64,000 nt of DNA. Origin: Limanda limanda. Taxonomy: Eukaryota; Chordata; Actinopteri; Pleuronectiformes; Pleuronectidae. The position numbers and the translations under genes are program-made. Under the pieces are notes generated by a model. The model saw only the letters and a program-made list of their open reading frames with translations, had not been told where the DNA came from and made no database searches. Within the stretch, counting starts at the first letter, position 1. Each line of letters begins with the position of its first letter. Shown one piece after another: positions 27,862 to 53,534 of the stretch. The stretch covers positions 22,166,118 through 22,230,117 of the forward strand of contig NC_083639.1 of assembly GCF_963576545.1 (NCBI RefSeq), given 5' to 3'.

Positions 27862-28247
27862 TTAAAGGGATAGTTCACCGAAAAATTTAAATTCACTACT
27901 CACCACTATGCCAAAACACTTTTGGAGTCTCAGGGATAAGCAGTGTTGCAGCAGAATCCAATACAATTGAATGGACCCCTTAACTAAAACGTAGCATGCC
28001 TCCATTCTGCTTGGGTGGTGTCATCCAAGTGTCCGCAAGCATCCATATTTGACTCGAAACAGCATCATTTACATCATGTACATCATCCTAAATGTCCTCT
28101 GATAGCCTCTATCTTCTAGCCACACACTTTTCCAAGGGTATGCCATAGGTGCGCGTTCACACTTATAAACTTCACCCAACCCTCCATCGGCATAGTGTTG
28201 AGTAGATAATGAGTACATTTTCAATTTTAGGTGAACCATCCCTTTAA
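27862..28247. mobile_element. MITE with TTAA-flanked inverted repeats
   Basis: The left end is TTAA followed by AGGGATAGTTCACC. The right end is GGTGAACCATCCCT followed by TTAA, a near-perfect 14-bp inverted repeat (one mismatch) next to TTAA duplications. The 386-bp element has no coding capacity. TTAA target sites are characteristic of piggyBac-type transposition, so I infer a non-autonomous piggyBac-like element. Confidence 0.8.
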
Positions 28248-28484
28248 GATGACACTGTTGTAGTCACAAATGCTTATTCTTAAAAAATGGAGCTAACTCA
28301 GCTAACTGTTAGTGAAGTGGACGATTAGACACAGAATTAATATATTATACATTTGTTTATATATATGTTCTCCATGTCGACAGAATAACTTTAAACCCGT
28401 ATCATGAGGGATTTGAAGTGTAAGGAGCCAGTGCTGCCTGAGACTGAGCCAGAATGTTGTTGAGTTCTCAGTGACAGAGCCTTG

Positions 28485-28800
28485 CTGTGGCTCTGACCAG
28501 GGCTGTTTGGCCAGCTGCCTTCTCAAAGCATCACCCTATTGAGGCAGAGTTTGGCCGCGGGATGTTTTGTTGCCGATTATTCCGGGAGTTAAGACCTTTT
28601 CTATTGCTCAGACTGAAATCCTTCTTGACATCATCCCCTTGCAATTGTGAAGACCCCCCCCTCCTTTCCCGCCTCTCATTTGCCATTTGCACAAAATAAA
28701 TAGCATCCAAATTTTATCTGGGTTTTGCATGGTTACCATTTTGTTAATGGGCAGCCTGGCCTCTCGATGAGACGGGGAGCATTTTTGGGGGGCACAGTGT
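28485..28800. promoter_or_regulatory. Candidate conserved non-coding block
   Basis: About 300 bp of complex sequence with distinctive stretches ('ggccgcgggatgttttgttg', 'catttgccatttgcacaaaa', 'gcatggttaccattttgtta'). It lies about 3 kb beyond the last coding exon of wnt7a. It has no coding frame with domain content. I infer a possible cis-regulatory element of wnt7a. Confidence 0.3.
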
Positions 28801-29443
28801 GGTTGTTGTAGCAACGTTGTCGAGGAGTGAATGAAGCAGATGTCAGAGTAATCCATCAGCCGGGAGCTCCGCACTCCCACCGCTCGCTGAGGAACACACA
28901 CACTGCTGCGACACCTGCAACTCGGCCCTCAGTTATACCTACTGCACTCTGATCTGCCCTCATAACAAGACGGAACCTGAACTTATGTTTAATGAACACA
29001 AAACCACCTTGTTCTGTTCATTCTGAGACGACATTTATTAAACAAGAACAAATGAAAAGACAGTGTGGTTCCACATGAAAATAACTTCTGATGTAAGACT
29101 ATTTCAGCTTTGATATGATTTCATTAATTCAGTCACATACAAGACAAAGCTGTAACCATACAGGGTTGAGTGACAGTTCACAGGGAATTATTTTATTAAT
29201 AACCAAATACTGTGAATAAACAGCATAGTTTCTACAACTGGAGTCATGTGTTGATGAAGGCATTTTACAGTTGTATCTATTATTACCTGACTGCTCACTA
29301 CAGTCCTTTCCATGTACCTCAGATTGTTTCAAAGGCTATTTCATAGTTGGGAGCTTTGTAGCAAACTTCCTTCCTGAAATGTGTCAATGATACGAAGTAT
29401 AAATAACTGTCAAGTCTCAACAGCTGGAAATGAAGACTTGTCT

Positions 29444-29609
29444 TTTATTTTTTGATCAGATATTTATTGATCTGACCAGAAACCTTTTTTATTATTATTC
29501 ATTATCACAGGACTCTTACCGTAAAATTTATTTTTTGATCAGATATTTATTGATCTGACCAGAAACCTTTTTTATTATTATTCATTATCACAGGACTCTT
29601 ACCGTAAAT
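29444..29609. repeat. Exact tandem duplication, 83-bp unit x2
   Basis: Two head-to-tail copies (29444-29526 and 29527-29609) appear identical from 'tttattttttgatcagat' to 'gactcttaccgtaaa'. The unit includes a small palindrome, gatcagatatttattgatct. Identity implies a recent duplication. Confidence 0.93.
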
Positions 29610-30949
29610 GCGTACCGTAAGTACTTAAATGCGAAATGATACCTGGCGATAAGTAGTGTTAGTGAGAAACTTGAATGAGATCACTGCATACCTGTGGACT
29701 GATTAACTCACACACAGCCAGAGTCCAACTTCCGGGTTGTGTTCCTGTAGTAATCATAACTCATTATCATCATGTTTGGATTATTATCCAGCTCTGAAAC
29801 TTGTAGCGCCTTTCAATTCATCTAACTGAATATGTGGGAAGAGAATGGAATACCCCATTTACACAGACATTGAAATGCATTCTGGGAGATCCGACTGGAA
29901 TCAGTTAGAGTTTGACAATATGATATTACAGTTGGTAGATGCTTTGAGATGCTTTGAGAATGGACTGTGATCCAGTCAGAGGAAACCACCTCACATGTAA
30001 CTGTGATGTTGATTCACATGGAGCAACTACAAAGGCAGAAATACTATTCCAAACAAGCAAGGCAGCAGCAGGCAGCTAGTAGCCAGTAACACAGGAAGTG
30101 TCCTATTCTCAGTCCTCAACAATGGACGTGCATGACACTCGTGGATGGATAGAAGCAACACCAATCAAAAACAAGCAAACACAATAACGTACTGTCTATC
30201 TTTTCTTTCTTTTGTCTTTTGGACCGGCGCATAAAAGAGAAGGACGTCACGATTGACAAAGCATTCGCAATCAATCACATCTCAATTTGGAGATACACAT
30301 TTAACAAGTGGTTGGTAAGTTGCATTTGTTGGAATCCTCAATGTCCTGATAGCATCAATAGATAACGTTTCTGTGGCCCTCTGAACAAAATCTTTGGCTG
30401 GTGTACCTGTCCTTGAACTCACTGCACATAACTGGAGTCTTCTGTCGAGAAACATACTCCGCTAACGCAGAGATGTTAGCCAGTAGCCAGGGAGTCACTT
30501 CTAGCAGTTGTCAGTCAGTGCACGTTCATGTGCTTTGTGGGCTTAGCTAATGGGATCGTTGGAATGTATCGTTGCATTTTTGTGTGGCCTGCTCTTGCTA
30601 GGATTACCTTACCTGGCTTTAATACCAGGTATAAATGTAATCAGGTTTAAAATCATATCTAGAAACAATCTGGTCATGAGACGCACTGTGATGCCAATTG
30701 TGAATGGATTCAAATATGCATTTATGCTCATTTATTTGTTTTGTTCTTATTTAATCATCCTTTAACGCCATATGAAACCACTGTGTGTTCAAAGTTAGCA
30801 GCTCATCCGAAGATGAAAGAGTCGGTGCTGGTATAGATAAGAGAAAAAGCACTTTGGCGTTAGTGGAAACTGGTTGATCTCAGAATGCAGAGCGTTAACT
30901 CCAAAAACATGAAATCCACTGCAGGAGATGCAATGACTCAGAAACTAAT

Positions 30950-31010
30950 GTTCAATAATTTCCCAATTTGGGATCAATAAGGTACATCTATCTATCTATC
31001 ATCTATTATG
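30950..31010 (+). repeat. Retroposon 3' tail ending in (TCTA)n
   Basis: 'aatttcccaatttgggatca' then 'ataaggtacatctatctatc'. The same layout appears at 43645-43777, where the tetranucleotide tail has expanded. It reads as the 3' end of a non-LTR retroposon. Confidence 0.55.
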
Positions 31011-31939
31011 GACCAGTGTCCAGCTCGGAGGGGACAGTGGTACTTTGGCTCTCAGTAGGTTGCAAGGCAAAGTGTGATGCTTCCTGAAACTTGTTACATT
31101 CTCACAATACTGCACATTTCAGTGTGACATCATTGTGTTCTTCTGCTGAGGCACATTTTAAAACAGTGTTTCAGTGGGTGGAGAAATGCTGAAGGGAAAA
31201 ATATCTTACACAGAGACAGAAAATAAATAAAACAATATTTATATAAAAATAATCTCTTACAAAATATATTCTATCGACCAACATTGAGTGACATGTATGT
31301 CTGGAAGCTCAGACGTTTGCTCCTGGTGGTGTCAACTAAGCCTGAAGAGTCAATATGGCTGCTCGTCACAAACTCCAGAAGTTTCCAGACAACTAGCAGC
31401 AGACTGGAGGGGAAGGGGAAACAAACAAGCACAAAACAATACTATCAGACCGAGTCCAGCATCAGTAGTTTCATCTTCCTCTGCAGTCAAGTTCAGTCCT
31501 GACTCTTCCAGGTTTCAGCTCCAGTGTTTAAATTGTCTTGTACAAAAAAAAAGAAAAGAAAAGTATTTTTGCTCTTAAGTGCACTTGGATATTTTCTAAA
31601 TAAAATGCCAGACATCTACACCAGCTTAAAACGCCACCAGATTTAGCTGACAGTGAAATAAAAAAAAAATGGATCAGTAGTTTTCTCACTGAATAAATTA
31701 TTAGTCTAGAAAAAGATAAAGTCAGTCAAGCCATCAGTCTGAGGTGAGTCCAGCCAATAGAACAGTGTGGCCGGCGGATACGTCAAGCCCTGGAGCATGA
31801 AGTGGCATTATGAAAAATAGAAACAAAAGTATGAGTCCACAGGTGGAGTCCAGTGTGATGACAGATGTGCACTGGCGTCCGTTTCATCAACTCCAGGTAG
31901 AGGCATCGCTTCAGGTGAATACACGTCCGATAAATATCT

Positions 31940-45646
<13,707 letters not shown>

Positions 45647-46030
45647 GGTGCCCAGGGAGCAGGCGCCGGATCGACGCGGTGAACCGCTGCACGAAGCCGC
45701 CTTATCTCGGTGCGCAGCCCCGCAGGACCTCCGGGTGATCCGAGCAGCAGGTTGAAACGCTCCCGGGGAGGAGCAGACGTGTGCGGGGGGAGAGTCCGGG
45801 TCTCATCGGGGGGTGGGTGTCCGGTGGAGCTGCGGGCCCGCGGCGGAGCATCGGGGCTGCGCTTGTTCTCTGCAGGTAAGAGTGCGAGCGTCCACCTTCT
45901 CCTGTGGAAGGCAGGGCGTGTTCTGCTGCTCTGTGGCTGCAGCCTGCAGGTACACGCTCAGCTCATCTGTCCTGACACACACACACACACTGACACACAC
46001 ACGCACCGGGGCTCTCCACACCTGCCTGGG
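45647..46030 (-). promoter_or_regulatory. wnt7a: CpG-rich wnt7a promoter / 5' UTR
   Basis: Immediately upstream of the wnt7a start codon the sequence becomes GC- and CpG-rich ('gcgccggatcgacgcggtga', 'gtgcgcagccccgcaggacc', 'cggcggagcatcggggctgc'), unlike the rest of the window. This is typical of a CpG-island promoter of a developmental gene. The exact start of transcription cannot be placed and no TATA box is obvious. Confidence 0.6.
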
Positions 46031-46203
46031 CACAGCTGAGCAGTTAAAGCCGCCAGGTCATGGCAGCTCACACGGACACTGGGTTTAATAAGTCCTGTCC
46101 GGAACTCTGGATCAGCCACACACACTTCACCACTGCAGCCACTGACACAGCAGCTCCCATACACCACGTTTTATCCATTTGACACCAGTAAGCGCCCCTC
46201 CCA

Positions 46204-46207
46204 CTGA

Positions 46208-46263
<56 letters not shown>

Positions 46264-46270
46264 ACACAGT
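46204..46270. repeat. (CA)n microsatellite
   Basis: About 25 CA units with a single-base break near the right end, some 560 bp upstream of the wnt7a start codon. Confidence 0.95.
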
Positions 46271-46459
46271 CGTGTCTCCATGACTTCAGAGGACAAGACA
46301 TTCGTTCCTGGAGACTAACTTTAACCATAGTTTCTTCTTGCCTAACTCTAGCTCTTAACTTAACTATAGCCTAAACCTGACCTTAAAACGTGTCTTCAGC
46401 TTTAAATCTAATGATTAAGACAATGGAAACCTGTTTTTGGTCCCCATAAGAGATCATGT

Positions 46460-46562
46460 AAGATAAAATGAGATAAGATCAGATCAGATCAGAAAAGATC
46501 AGATCAGATCAGATAAGATAAGATAAGATAAGATAAGATAAGATAAGATAAGATAAGATAAT
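46460..46562. repeat. AGATA/AGATC pentanucleotide repeat
   Basis: Alternating blocks of GATAA and GATCA pentamers merge into a pure AGATA run of about 11 units. The order suggests successive expansions of point-mutated units. Confidence 0.93.
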
Positions 46563-48504
46563 AAGGTGACTATATGAATAATACCTGGAACACTTCATCT
46601 CCATCCCAAAATACTGCAGCTGTACTATTGAGTATTCTGCCACTTTATATATCTAGACCTCACTGCACTATGTGACAAGTAAAAAAAATGATTTCACAAA
46701 TCTAAACATGCCATCATCCTATGAACTCGGATGTAACATGTATGTGGACACAGACCAGACGTGTGTTAGGTCGTTCTAATGACCCAGTCTGGAGCATCTA
46801 CAACAGAAAAAGGCTTTTAGCGTGCTGATGTGTCAATAAAAAACTAACCTAATCGAGTCATTTCATTTAATAGAACTCATGGGGCTGTTCTGCACTGTGG
46901 AGTGTTTACTTTCACAACTTAAATTGTCTTTTTATTGAAGCACATGATTTTGAATGCAGACATTTTGCGACATTTATTTATTTATTTTATTTGTGCACAA
47001 CCCAAGTTGTTCAATGTTTAATGTTCACATTTTGATGTATGTTTCAACAGGCTGGTGTGAGGCTGTCTGCCCAACATTACCAGCTTCAGGACTTTAATGC
47101 ACTACTGTTTACTTCTAATAAAAGACAAACATTAGAAGCCCTTTCAAATGTGAACACGGGAATAATATATCAGAAAAGTTAAACACGAGCATAACCTGAA
47201 TCTGAGCCAATGTGTCTATTGTGGAGGTCTTTTAAGTGCACAGCAGTGAAGATATAACCTGACGAAAAAGTATTACTTTATTTCCTCATTGTTTCTGACT
47301 AATAACTCAGCAGTGAATCACAGACTCCACTGATGTCTCCTGTGTAGGACAAGATAAGTTGTCAAAGGACTATAACACCATCTGCTGTCACATCTGTGGA
47401 ACTACTATCATCAGGTGCAGAAGAACAGAGTCCAAAAAAAATCTCTCTGATTTGTACAGAGACACAAGAGGAACCAAGCAGCCCTCGTTTGCATGGATAG
47501 TTTACCATGCAGTCGTTGGATTTGATTACAGTTAACTAGAACTATGATGGTGTTTTGACTCTGGGCCACAAGTAGAATACATAACACTGCGTCATGTCTG
47601 ATGCCAAACCCTAATTAAAGAAGCAGACATAAGAAAAGCTCAATTTGAGTAAACTCTAGTTAGCTTTATTAATGTTTTAATATAATGCTTTTCATTGGTT
47701 TATTTGTTTGTCAGCCGGGTTATGCAAAAACTACAGAACAATTTACCAATGAACTTATTAGATGGATGCGACATGGGACAAGAAAGAACTCTTTAATCAG
47801 GACAAAGAGAGTGGATCCAGGAGTTTGCTTTTTCCAATTTCTTATCATTAAGAGATTTTGGCATTTTGAGACATTTTTTCAGATTTCCCAGGAATAAGTC
47901 ATGGATCTTAATCTATCAGGACTAGTATCTGAGAGTTTACTTTGGTGAAGCATGATTGAATTAAAGAGGCTTTTGGACCTTGACTGATTAATGTTCTCTA
48001 TGTTGTCCCATTGTAACTGATTACTTTATTCATGACATACTCCCTGTATACTGTAGAGTAAATGGAGGTGTAGAGTTAGTTTTATATTTCCATCATGATT
48101 ACATTACATTGAACCTTCTAGGAATCTACACAGCAGTAAGACAATAACCACCACTCATAAAGTTTCATATTTACTAAGTTTCATATTTAACTTCAAAATT
48201 CTGCTTTTAGATTATTACATCAGTAACCTTATACTAAAAACATACATTGCTTTGAACGCAGTTGTAATAGTGTAGTAAAACTAAACACATTAAACTGGTA
48301 ACTGTACTACAGTGCAAAACTTGAAATGGACGTTTTTAAAATGGTGGTATTACTTGTAGTTGAATAATTTAAACACTCCTTTCCATATTCCTGGACATTT
48401 GTGATTCAGTATCAATCAGCCCACAACTGTTTTTGCATAATGTGTCATTTTCAAGCACTTATTATAAAGCTGCAGACAATACAAAAGGTTTAAGTTCATG
48501 TTCA
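46563..48504. other. Intergenic stretch with one dispersed repeat
   Basis: There is no gene. Positions 47753-47960 hold the second copy of the dispersed repeat also found at 817-1065. Otherwise I see nothing recognisable. Confidence 0.45.
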
Positions 48505-49283
48505 TCCCAACCAGTCGAGGCAGATGTCCGACTACATCCAGTCTGGTTCTGCTACAGGTTCCTTTCTGTTAGTTTTTTTCTTTGAACATTCTCTAAGTGT
48601 TTGCTCATTGTGGGAACTGTTGTTTTTCTCTATAATGTTGTAAGATCTAGATCTTATATGTACAGGGTTCATACATATATTGACCAATGGATTTCCATGA
48701 GTTTTCAATAACTTTAAACCAAATTTCCATGACCAAACATTTTGTGAAATCTCAGTGTATACATGAAAAAGTGACATTTTGTATTTAAGCTAACACTGAG
48801 AATTCCAAATCATGCAGTATACCTTAAATGACACAAATGAATGAGACAATAGTTTGATTGAGGCCTTTGTCTGTTGTAACCCATCACATGCACTTCTCCA
48901 TTTGTAGCCAAGCATGGTTAAATCTACACTTCCCTGGCATAGTGCATTATCCCGCCTGCTTCCCCACTGAACTTGTCAATAGTATGAGAGCGTATGCCTA
49001 CTTATATTTTGAGCATATTTATTTTAAAAGCATATGAATTATTTGAAACTCAGCGTAAATGAACGACATGAAAATATGAATATAACAAATTTCCATGACT
49101 TCTCCAACACTTTTAGGATTTATTTTTTTCAAGCACTTTTCCAGGCCTGGAAATAAACATTTTACAATTCCTTGAATTTTCCAGGTTTTTCATGACCGTA
49201 GGAACCCTGTATGTAAAGTGCCTTGAGATAATGAATAATAGGCTTTGGATTTTTAATCTACAAATAAAATTGTATTGAGTTAA
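48505..49283 (+). repeat. LINE 3' tail split by a hAT insertion
   Basis: The left part (48505-48662) runs 'ccaaccagtcgaggcagatg ... tccagtctggttctgctaca ... gctcattgtgggaactgttg'. The right part (49210-49283) resumes 'atgtaaagtgccttgagata ... acaaataaaattgtattgag'. Together they match the unbroken tail at 24785-24935. The break coincides exactly with the hAT ends. Confidence 0.8.
48663..49209. mobile_element. hAT MITE nested in a LINE tail
   Basis: The left end is CAGGGTTCATACA and the right end in reverse is CAGGGTTCCTACGG. Both ends carry 'tttccatgac/gagtttt'-type subterminal repeats. The 547-bp element is flanked by the direct repeat TATGTA (6 bp identical; an 8-bp hAT duplication would carry mismatches). 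It has no coding capacity. Confidence 0.85.
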
Positions 49284-49526
49284 ATTTAACGTTTGAGGAA
49301 AAAAATGTTTTCAGAAATACATTCATATGACTGCAAATCCCAAATATCTAACAGAATCTATAACCGTAAATGTAAAAATTTAACATTGACACATTTAAAC
49401 ATAATAGTTTATTGATAAACTGTACAGTACAAATGGCTCTGCAAATCTGTGTGAAAGAAATCAGACATTAAAATAGTTTATAAGATAACCAGAATACACA
49501 TTTCATAAACCAGGAGAGATGCCACT

Positions 49527-49616
49527 CCTCAGGGAAGGCAATAAATTGTATAGTTATCTTCCAAACAGGGCAAAATCACTACCCTACAACTATACAATCT
49601 ACTACCTCACACTGTG
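49527..49616 (-). ncRNA. let7f: let-7f microRNA precursor
   Basis: On the minus strand the mature sequence TGAGGTAGTAGATTGTATAG followed by TT lies at 49588-49609, identical to let-7f-5p. The star arm CTATACAATTTATTGCCTTC lies at 49532-49553. The loop (tgtagggtagtgattttgcc...) resembles the human let-7f-1 precursor. The arms pair over about 22 bp with the usual let-7 bulge. Let-7 represses lin28, ras, hmga2 and cell-cycle mRNAs during differentiation. It lies about 170 bp downstream of let-7a, so both are probably one pri-miRNA. Confidence 0.96.
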
Positions 49617-49724
49617 TGAGCAGCTGGAACAACCAGGGCTGAGCTGAGTCACAGCAAGTTCTGCTGTCCGAGGAACCAGGAGTCAGATTCCATGCAGTGA
49701 AGACTGAGATGTGGGATTGTCACT

Positions 49725-49805
49725 TTGAGAAAGACAGTAGGTTGAATAGTTATCTCCCAGTGTGGGTGTGACCCTAAAACTATACAACCTACTACCTCAG
49801 CCCAT
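49725..49805 (-). ncRNA. let7a: let-7a microRNA precursor
   Basis: The minus-strand mature sequence TGAGGTAGTAGGTTGTATAG followed by TT is at 49778-49799, identical to let-7a-5p. The 3' arm CTATTCAACCTACTGTCTTT is at 49729-49749 and differs from the usual let-7a-3p at two positions. The loop 'tttagggtcacacccacact' matches the let-7a-1 type. It is first in a let-7a/let-7f pair, the order of the vertebrate let-7a-1/let-7f-1 cluster. No let-7d hairpin is found downstream in the window. Confidence 0.96.
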
Positions 49806-52390
49806 AGTGAAACGAAGCTGTGAGCTGTGACGTTGACTCCAAACGCCCTGACGCAGATCATCATCAGCTGAGTCTGTGAACAGAGACAAACAGAGTGAGT
49901 GGCTCATAGTTCTACATCAATAATATTCAACCTGAAGCTGTGTGAACAAAGAAGGGTGACACATTTACTTCAGTCACCTCCAACGCACCATAATGGACCT
50001 ACTTTATGACTGCCAACGCATGTGTCCTTGAGTGACCAGATTATTAGTTTTAGAAGAGATTTTGTTAGAAAAAAAAAAAATTTCATCATATAACCAGAGA
50101 TATCTTGTCGTTCGAGTATATAAACCTCAAAGACAACACCACCTCCCTGGGAAGTTTCTTGAAAAGATTGATTGAAGTGGATGAATGGTTAAATACAAGA
50201 TTACAGATGGACACATATTGATCACTACACCTGCAACGTTCAAAATTAGGGGGATGAAGAGGTTGATGTCCCTGTGGCTGTTGATGACAATGAATTAGAT
50301 AAAAAGGATTCTGAAGCTAGAGCAGTAGGAACAACAGTAAGTGCTTTGTTCCCCATGTTGGATGGGATGTGGTTTTCCTTTGAGCAGCTCTCCACACGAC
50401 AGAGGGTGGACTGCAGTCTGCTTCGTGCCACTTTCAGACACACACACAGCATGACGGAGGCCAATCTGAGAAACAGTACCGCTCATGTGAAGATCAGTAC
50501 CATGGACAGCAGCTGGTGACGTGGCGCTCCGGTGCTTCTCCTCGGCTGTCTGCACCGATTGTGACAAATACTAATTAAAACGCACAGCCTCATTTAAAGG
50601 TGTCTGTGGGTGGAGGCTGATGGATTTATAGTATTCTTACCAATGCAACTTTAAGGTTTGGCTGGTAGTGTTCTCAGACTGAAGCAGAGGAGTTTCAGCA
50701 GTATACTGGTGTTGCCCAACCATCACTGAAATAAAGAGGATTTGATGCAAATGGGGTAAAGGAAATTCTACAGTTTTAAACATTCAGTGGGAAAACACAC
50801 AATGCGAGCACATCAGAGTTAGGGCTACAGGCTACATTAAACCTCTTTCACACCTAAATCAACAGGTATACGCAGGTTATTTAGTCAAACAGGGCGACTA
50901 ACTCCTTTACTCATTGCCAGTAGAGGAGTTTGTCATCCTGTTTCCCTCTGTTGCGTAATGTTCAATGTCGCCTGCACGCCGGAATCTGAGAAGCTCTTTC
51001 ACCCTGTTGTCTTGATTAATTACCGCTTTCACCCCAGTTTCTCGTTTCCATCACTCCCATTCAGAGCCAAACCAATAAAAGGTCTACTGCAAAGTGCTTA
51101 GACTTGGGAATGAGAGATGAATGAATCCATTCCCATTGCAGACAAGGGCCAGATGTTCCTGGATGTTTAGGGACTTTAGTGAGGTTATGGTTGTCCACCC
51201 AGATCTGATCAAGGACATTCAGGTATCTACAACCAAGTCTACAGGCACTTTTTTCCACTGTTGTCTGCTATTGGTGAAGTTAACCTTCATCTCCTCACTA
51301 TACTTCACCATTTGTCCAATTCATCGTTTTTTTCATGTATTGTTTACAGTTGATTAAAAGGGGAATGAACTATGTAGTATATTTTGTAACATCATTTCTC
51401 AGATTTGTTAGTTTGCTGGTTTTATCTGAGCTCTATTTATCTGATCAGCTTTTTTATCTAAGTGATTTACAGACAAGAAACATCCTGTCCCAACTAGATG
51501 GAACCAAATATTTTCCTTCCCTTCTTTCAAACAATTCGGGAATCCAAAATCTAAATAAAATTCTGATTTAGATCATTGATCTGCTGTTAGCTTCATGTAG
51601 TTAATCATTTAATATATGAAATGTCAGAAAATAGTGGACAAATCACCACCACTGCATCGAAAGGTCCACAGTGACACATTTCAATTATTCCCGATCCCCA
51701 GATATATTCCATTTACAATGCTAACAGAAGGAGCAGGCAATACATGTGTATGTCATGGGATAAACATAACAGTGCAAGCCTGACAGATAAATCACGTCTT
51801 AATTAGCAGGAAAAACGCTAAGATCAAACTCCTGTGCGGGCAATACCGAGCCAGAAAATATGAAAATATCATTCATACGGTGCTGCTGTTATGTTCCTAG
51901 TTTGATTGGAGTATTAAAGTGCATGCTAACGTTGGGCAGAAACCTCCCCTGTGTCTCCTACTAGGACCTGAACCGGCTGCTCGAACAGACAGTGGGAGCT
52001 AACATGCTAGCTGGGTCCAACATCAGCCAACGTGACTGAGCATTTTAGCAGATCCGCATCTCATACGGACACTTTCAACATGGGCTGAGTCTCGCTTCAT
52101 GTAGCAGGTTCGACTCCCGACCAGAGGCTCAGCCCGGAGCTCCTCTCCCTGCCCCCGGGAAGCCGGAGAACCACTCCTTACTACATGCTAGCTAACCATA
52201 CCGAGCTAGCATCTAGCTAGCAGCACGTTCCAGCATGGTTGAGCTGAAAAGCAAACGTCGGTTAAAAGTGCAGCGGCCGCTTCTTCTTCTACAAAACAGC
52301 AGCCGATGCCATTGTAAACTCTTTTAACTAATATACGTCCAAAACATAAAGTTGTAATGTTTAAGAAACGTGTGATTAATCCAGGCTACC
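49806..52390. other. Interval upstream of let-7, no gene recognised
   Basis: This could hold the 5' part of the pri-let-7 transcript, but I find no recognisable exon. Positions 50250-50337 are an acidic open frame (EEVDVPVAVDDNELDKK) ending at a GTAAGT-like donor; I cannot assign it. The rest is without identifiable features. Confidence 0.4.
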
Positions 52391-52393
52391 CAC

Positions 52394-52480
52394 CTGTCTG
52401 CCATGTCAAAATGCTTCTCCACCCTCTGACGGCTGCTTCTTCGTGGATAGTGGGCGCAGCGAGAGGCGCAGCACAGCCCC
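52394..52480 (-). other. Possible first exon with GTGGGT donor
   Basis: On the minus strand GACATGGCAGACAG|GTGGGT gives a short ATG-bearing segment with a good donor at 52393. It is preceded by moderately CpG-rich sequence and followed, on the same strand about 2.6 kb later, by let-7a. It could be the start of a let-7 host transcript or of another gene. The evidence is weak: one ATG, one donor, base composition. Confidence 0.22.
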
Positions 52481-52499
52481 CTGCTGTTCGGGAGGATCC

Positions 52500-53090
52500 A
52501 CTACTACATATATATATATTCGTAACACTTAGTTATCACAGACACCTTGTACTTTCAGTCAGTAAAGCCTTGTGTATATTGACGTGTATTTGTGGTCAGC
52601 CGAGAGGTTGATGTGGTTGTAGAAGTTGATGGTGAAGGAAAGGAAAGCGGACCCAGTACTAACAAGTATAATAATGTTTATTACACAGAAGTTTCACAGG
52701 TCAGGATGAGCTCTAGAACTCTGAGAAATCACACAGCCAAATGGTGAAGTCTGACAGGCCATGGTCAAACACACATTATATAGAGAGGTTAGTTCCACCC
52801 ATGGCTTCGGGTAACATGTCATCTCACCTAAGGCCTCCTAATCAGGGCGTGTTTAGTACATGAAGGTGAGAATACACTGGTCAAGGATCTACCCTCACCT
52901 CCATCCATGTGCTGGTAAGAGGTCATTCCCTAGGTCAAAGGTCCTTCCAAACAAGGAAAGACCTACTTGAATAGACAACTGAAAGACTCTCTGAGAATGT
53001 CTGAGAGTCACCAAAATAGACATCATAAATATCATCCTGTCATTATATTTAAACACATGCTAAAATCTTTTACTCTAGTGAATACACTAC
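52500..53090. other. Unassigned sequence
   Basis: No gene. The phrases 'acccagtactaacaagtata' and 'ttatatagagaggttagttc' have the feel of a retroelement terminal region, but I cannot show repeats that would confirm it. Confidence 0.3.
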
Positions 53091-53094
53091 AATA

Positions 53095-53285
53095 TATTGA
53101 ATATTTGTTTAATACAGTGTATAGTATCTATTCGCAGCACTTTGTTATTCTATGGGGGGCCATTCAGGGTCCAGCATCTTGCCCAAGGACACTTCGGCAT
53201 GCAGATGGGTCAGACTGGGGATCGAACTGCCGACCTTCAGGTTGGAGGACGACCACCCTCAGCCACAGCCGCCCTGTACATGTGG
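53095..53285 (-). repeat. tRNA-like SINE, minus orientation
   Basis: Read on the minus strand: 'ggcggctgtggctgagggtg' (A-box-like), 'aaggtcggcagttcgatccc' (B-box), then 'atgccgaagtgtccttgggc'. It is related to the family at 38045-38345 but a different branch. Confidence 0.6.
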
Positions 53286-53429
53286 TACATGTGAACATAT
53301 CTTAACAGATCACAGGGGCTAGACATCCAGTCTGTGTTTTAGAGTCACCTGTACACGGTCTGTACACGGTCTGTACACAGTGTGTATTTATATAGCACTT
53401 TTCTAATCTAGACAACCTCTCAGAACTAT

Positions 53430-53463
53430 TTAACCCTTGTGTTCTTCTTAGGTCAAATTGACC

Positions 53464-53534
<71 letters not shown>

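Larger units (their letters stand above)
28810..31930. other. Gene-free interval including the likely wnt7a 3' UTR
   Basis: The wnt7a stop codon lies at 31940-31942, so its 3' UTR runs leftward through this stretch. The nearest canonical minus-strand poly(A) signal I find is at 30731-30736 (AATAAA on the minus strand), giving a 3' UTR of about 1.2 kb if used. The 83-bp tandem duplication and a TCTA retroposon tail are listed separately. No other gene is seen. Confidence 0.4.

Noticed and set aside
49285..49526. Search for a third hairpin (let-7d) downstream of let-7f
   Set aside because: No AGAGGTAGTAGGTTGCATAG-like sequence is present on either strand here.
50250..50519. Acidic 81-codon frame near let-7
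   Set aside because: A donor-like GTAAGT interrupts it, the upstream acceptor is weak, and no family is recognised.
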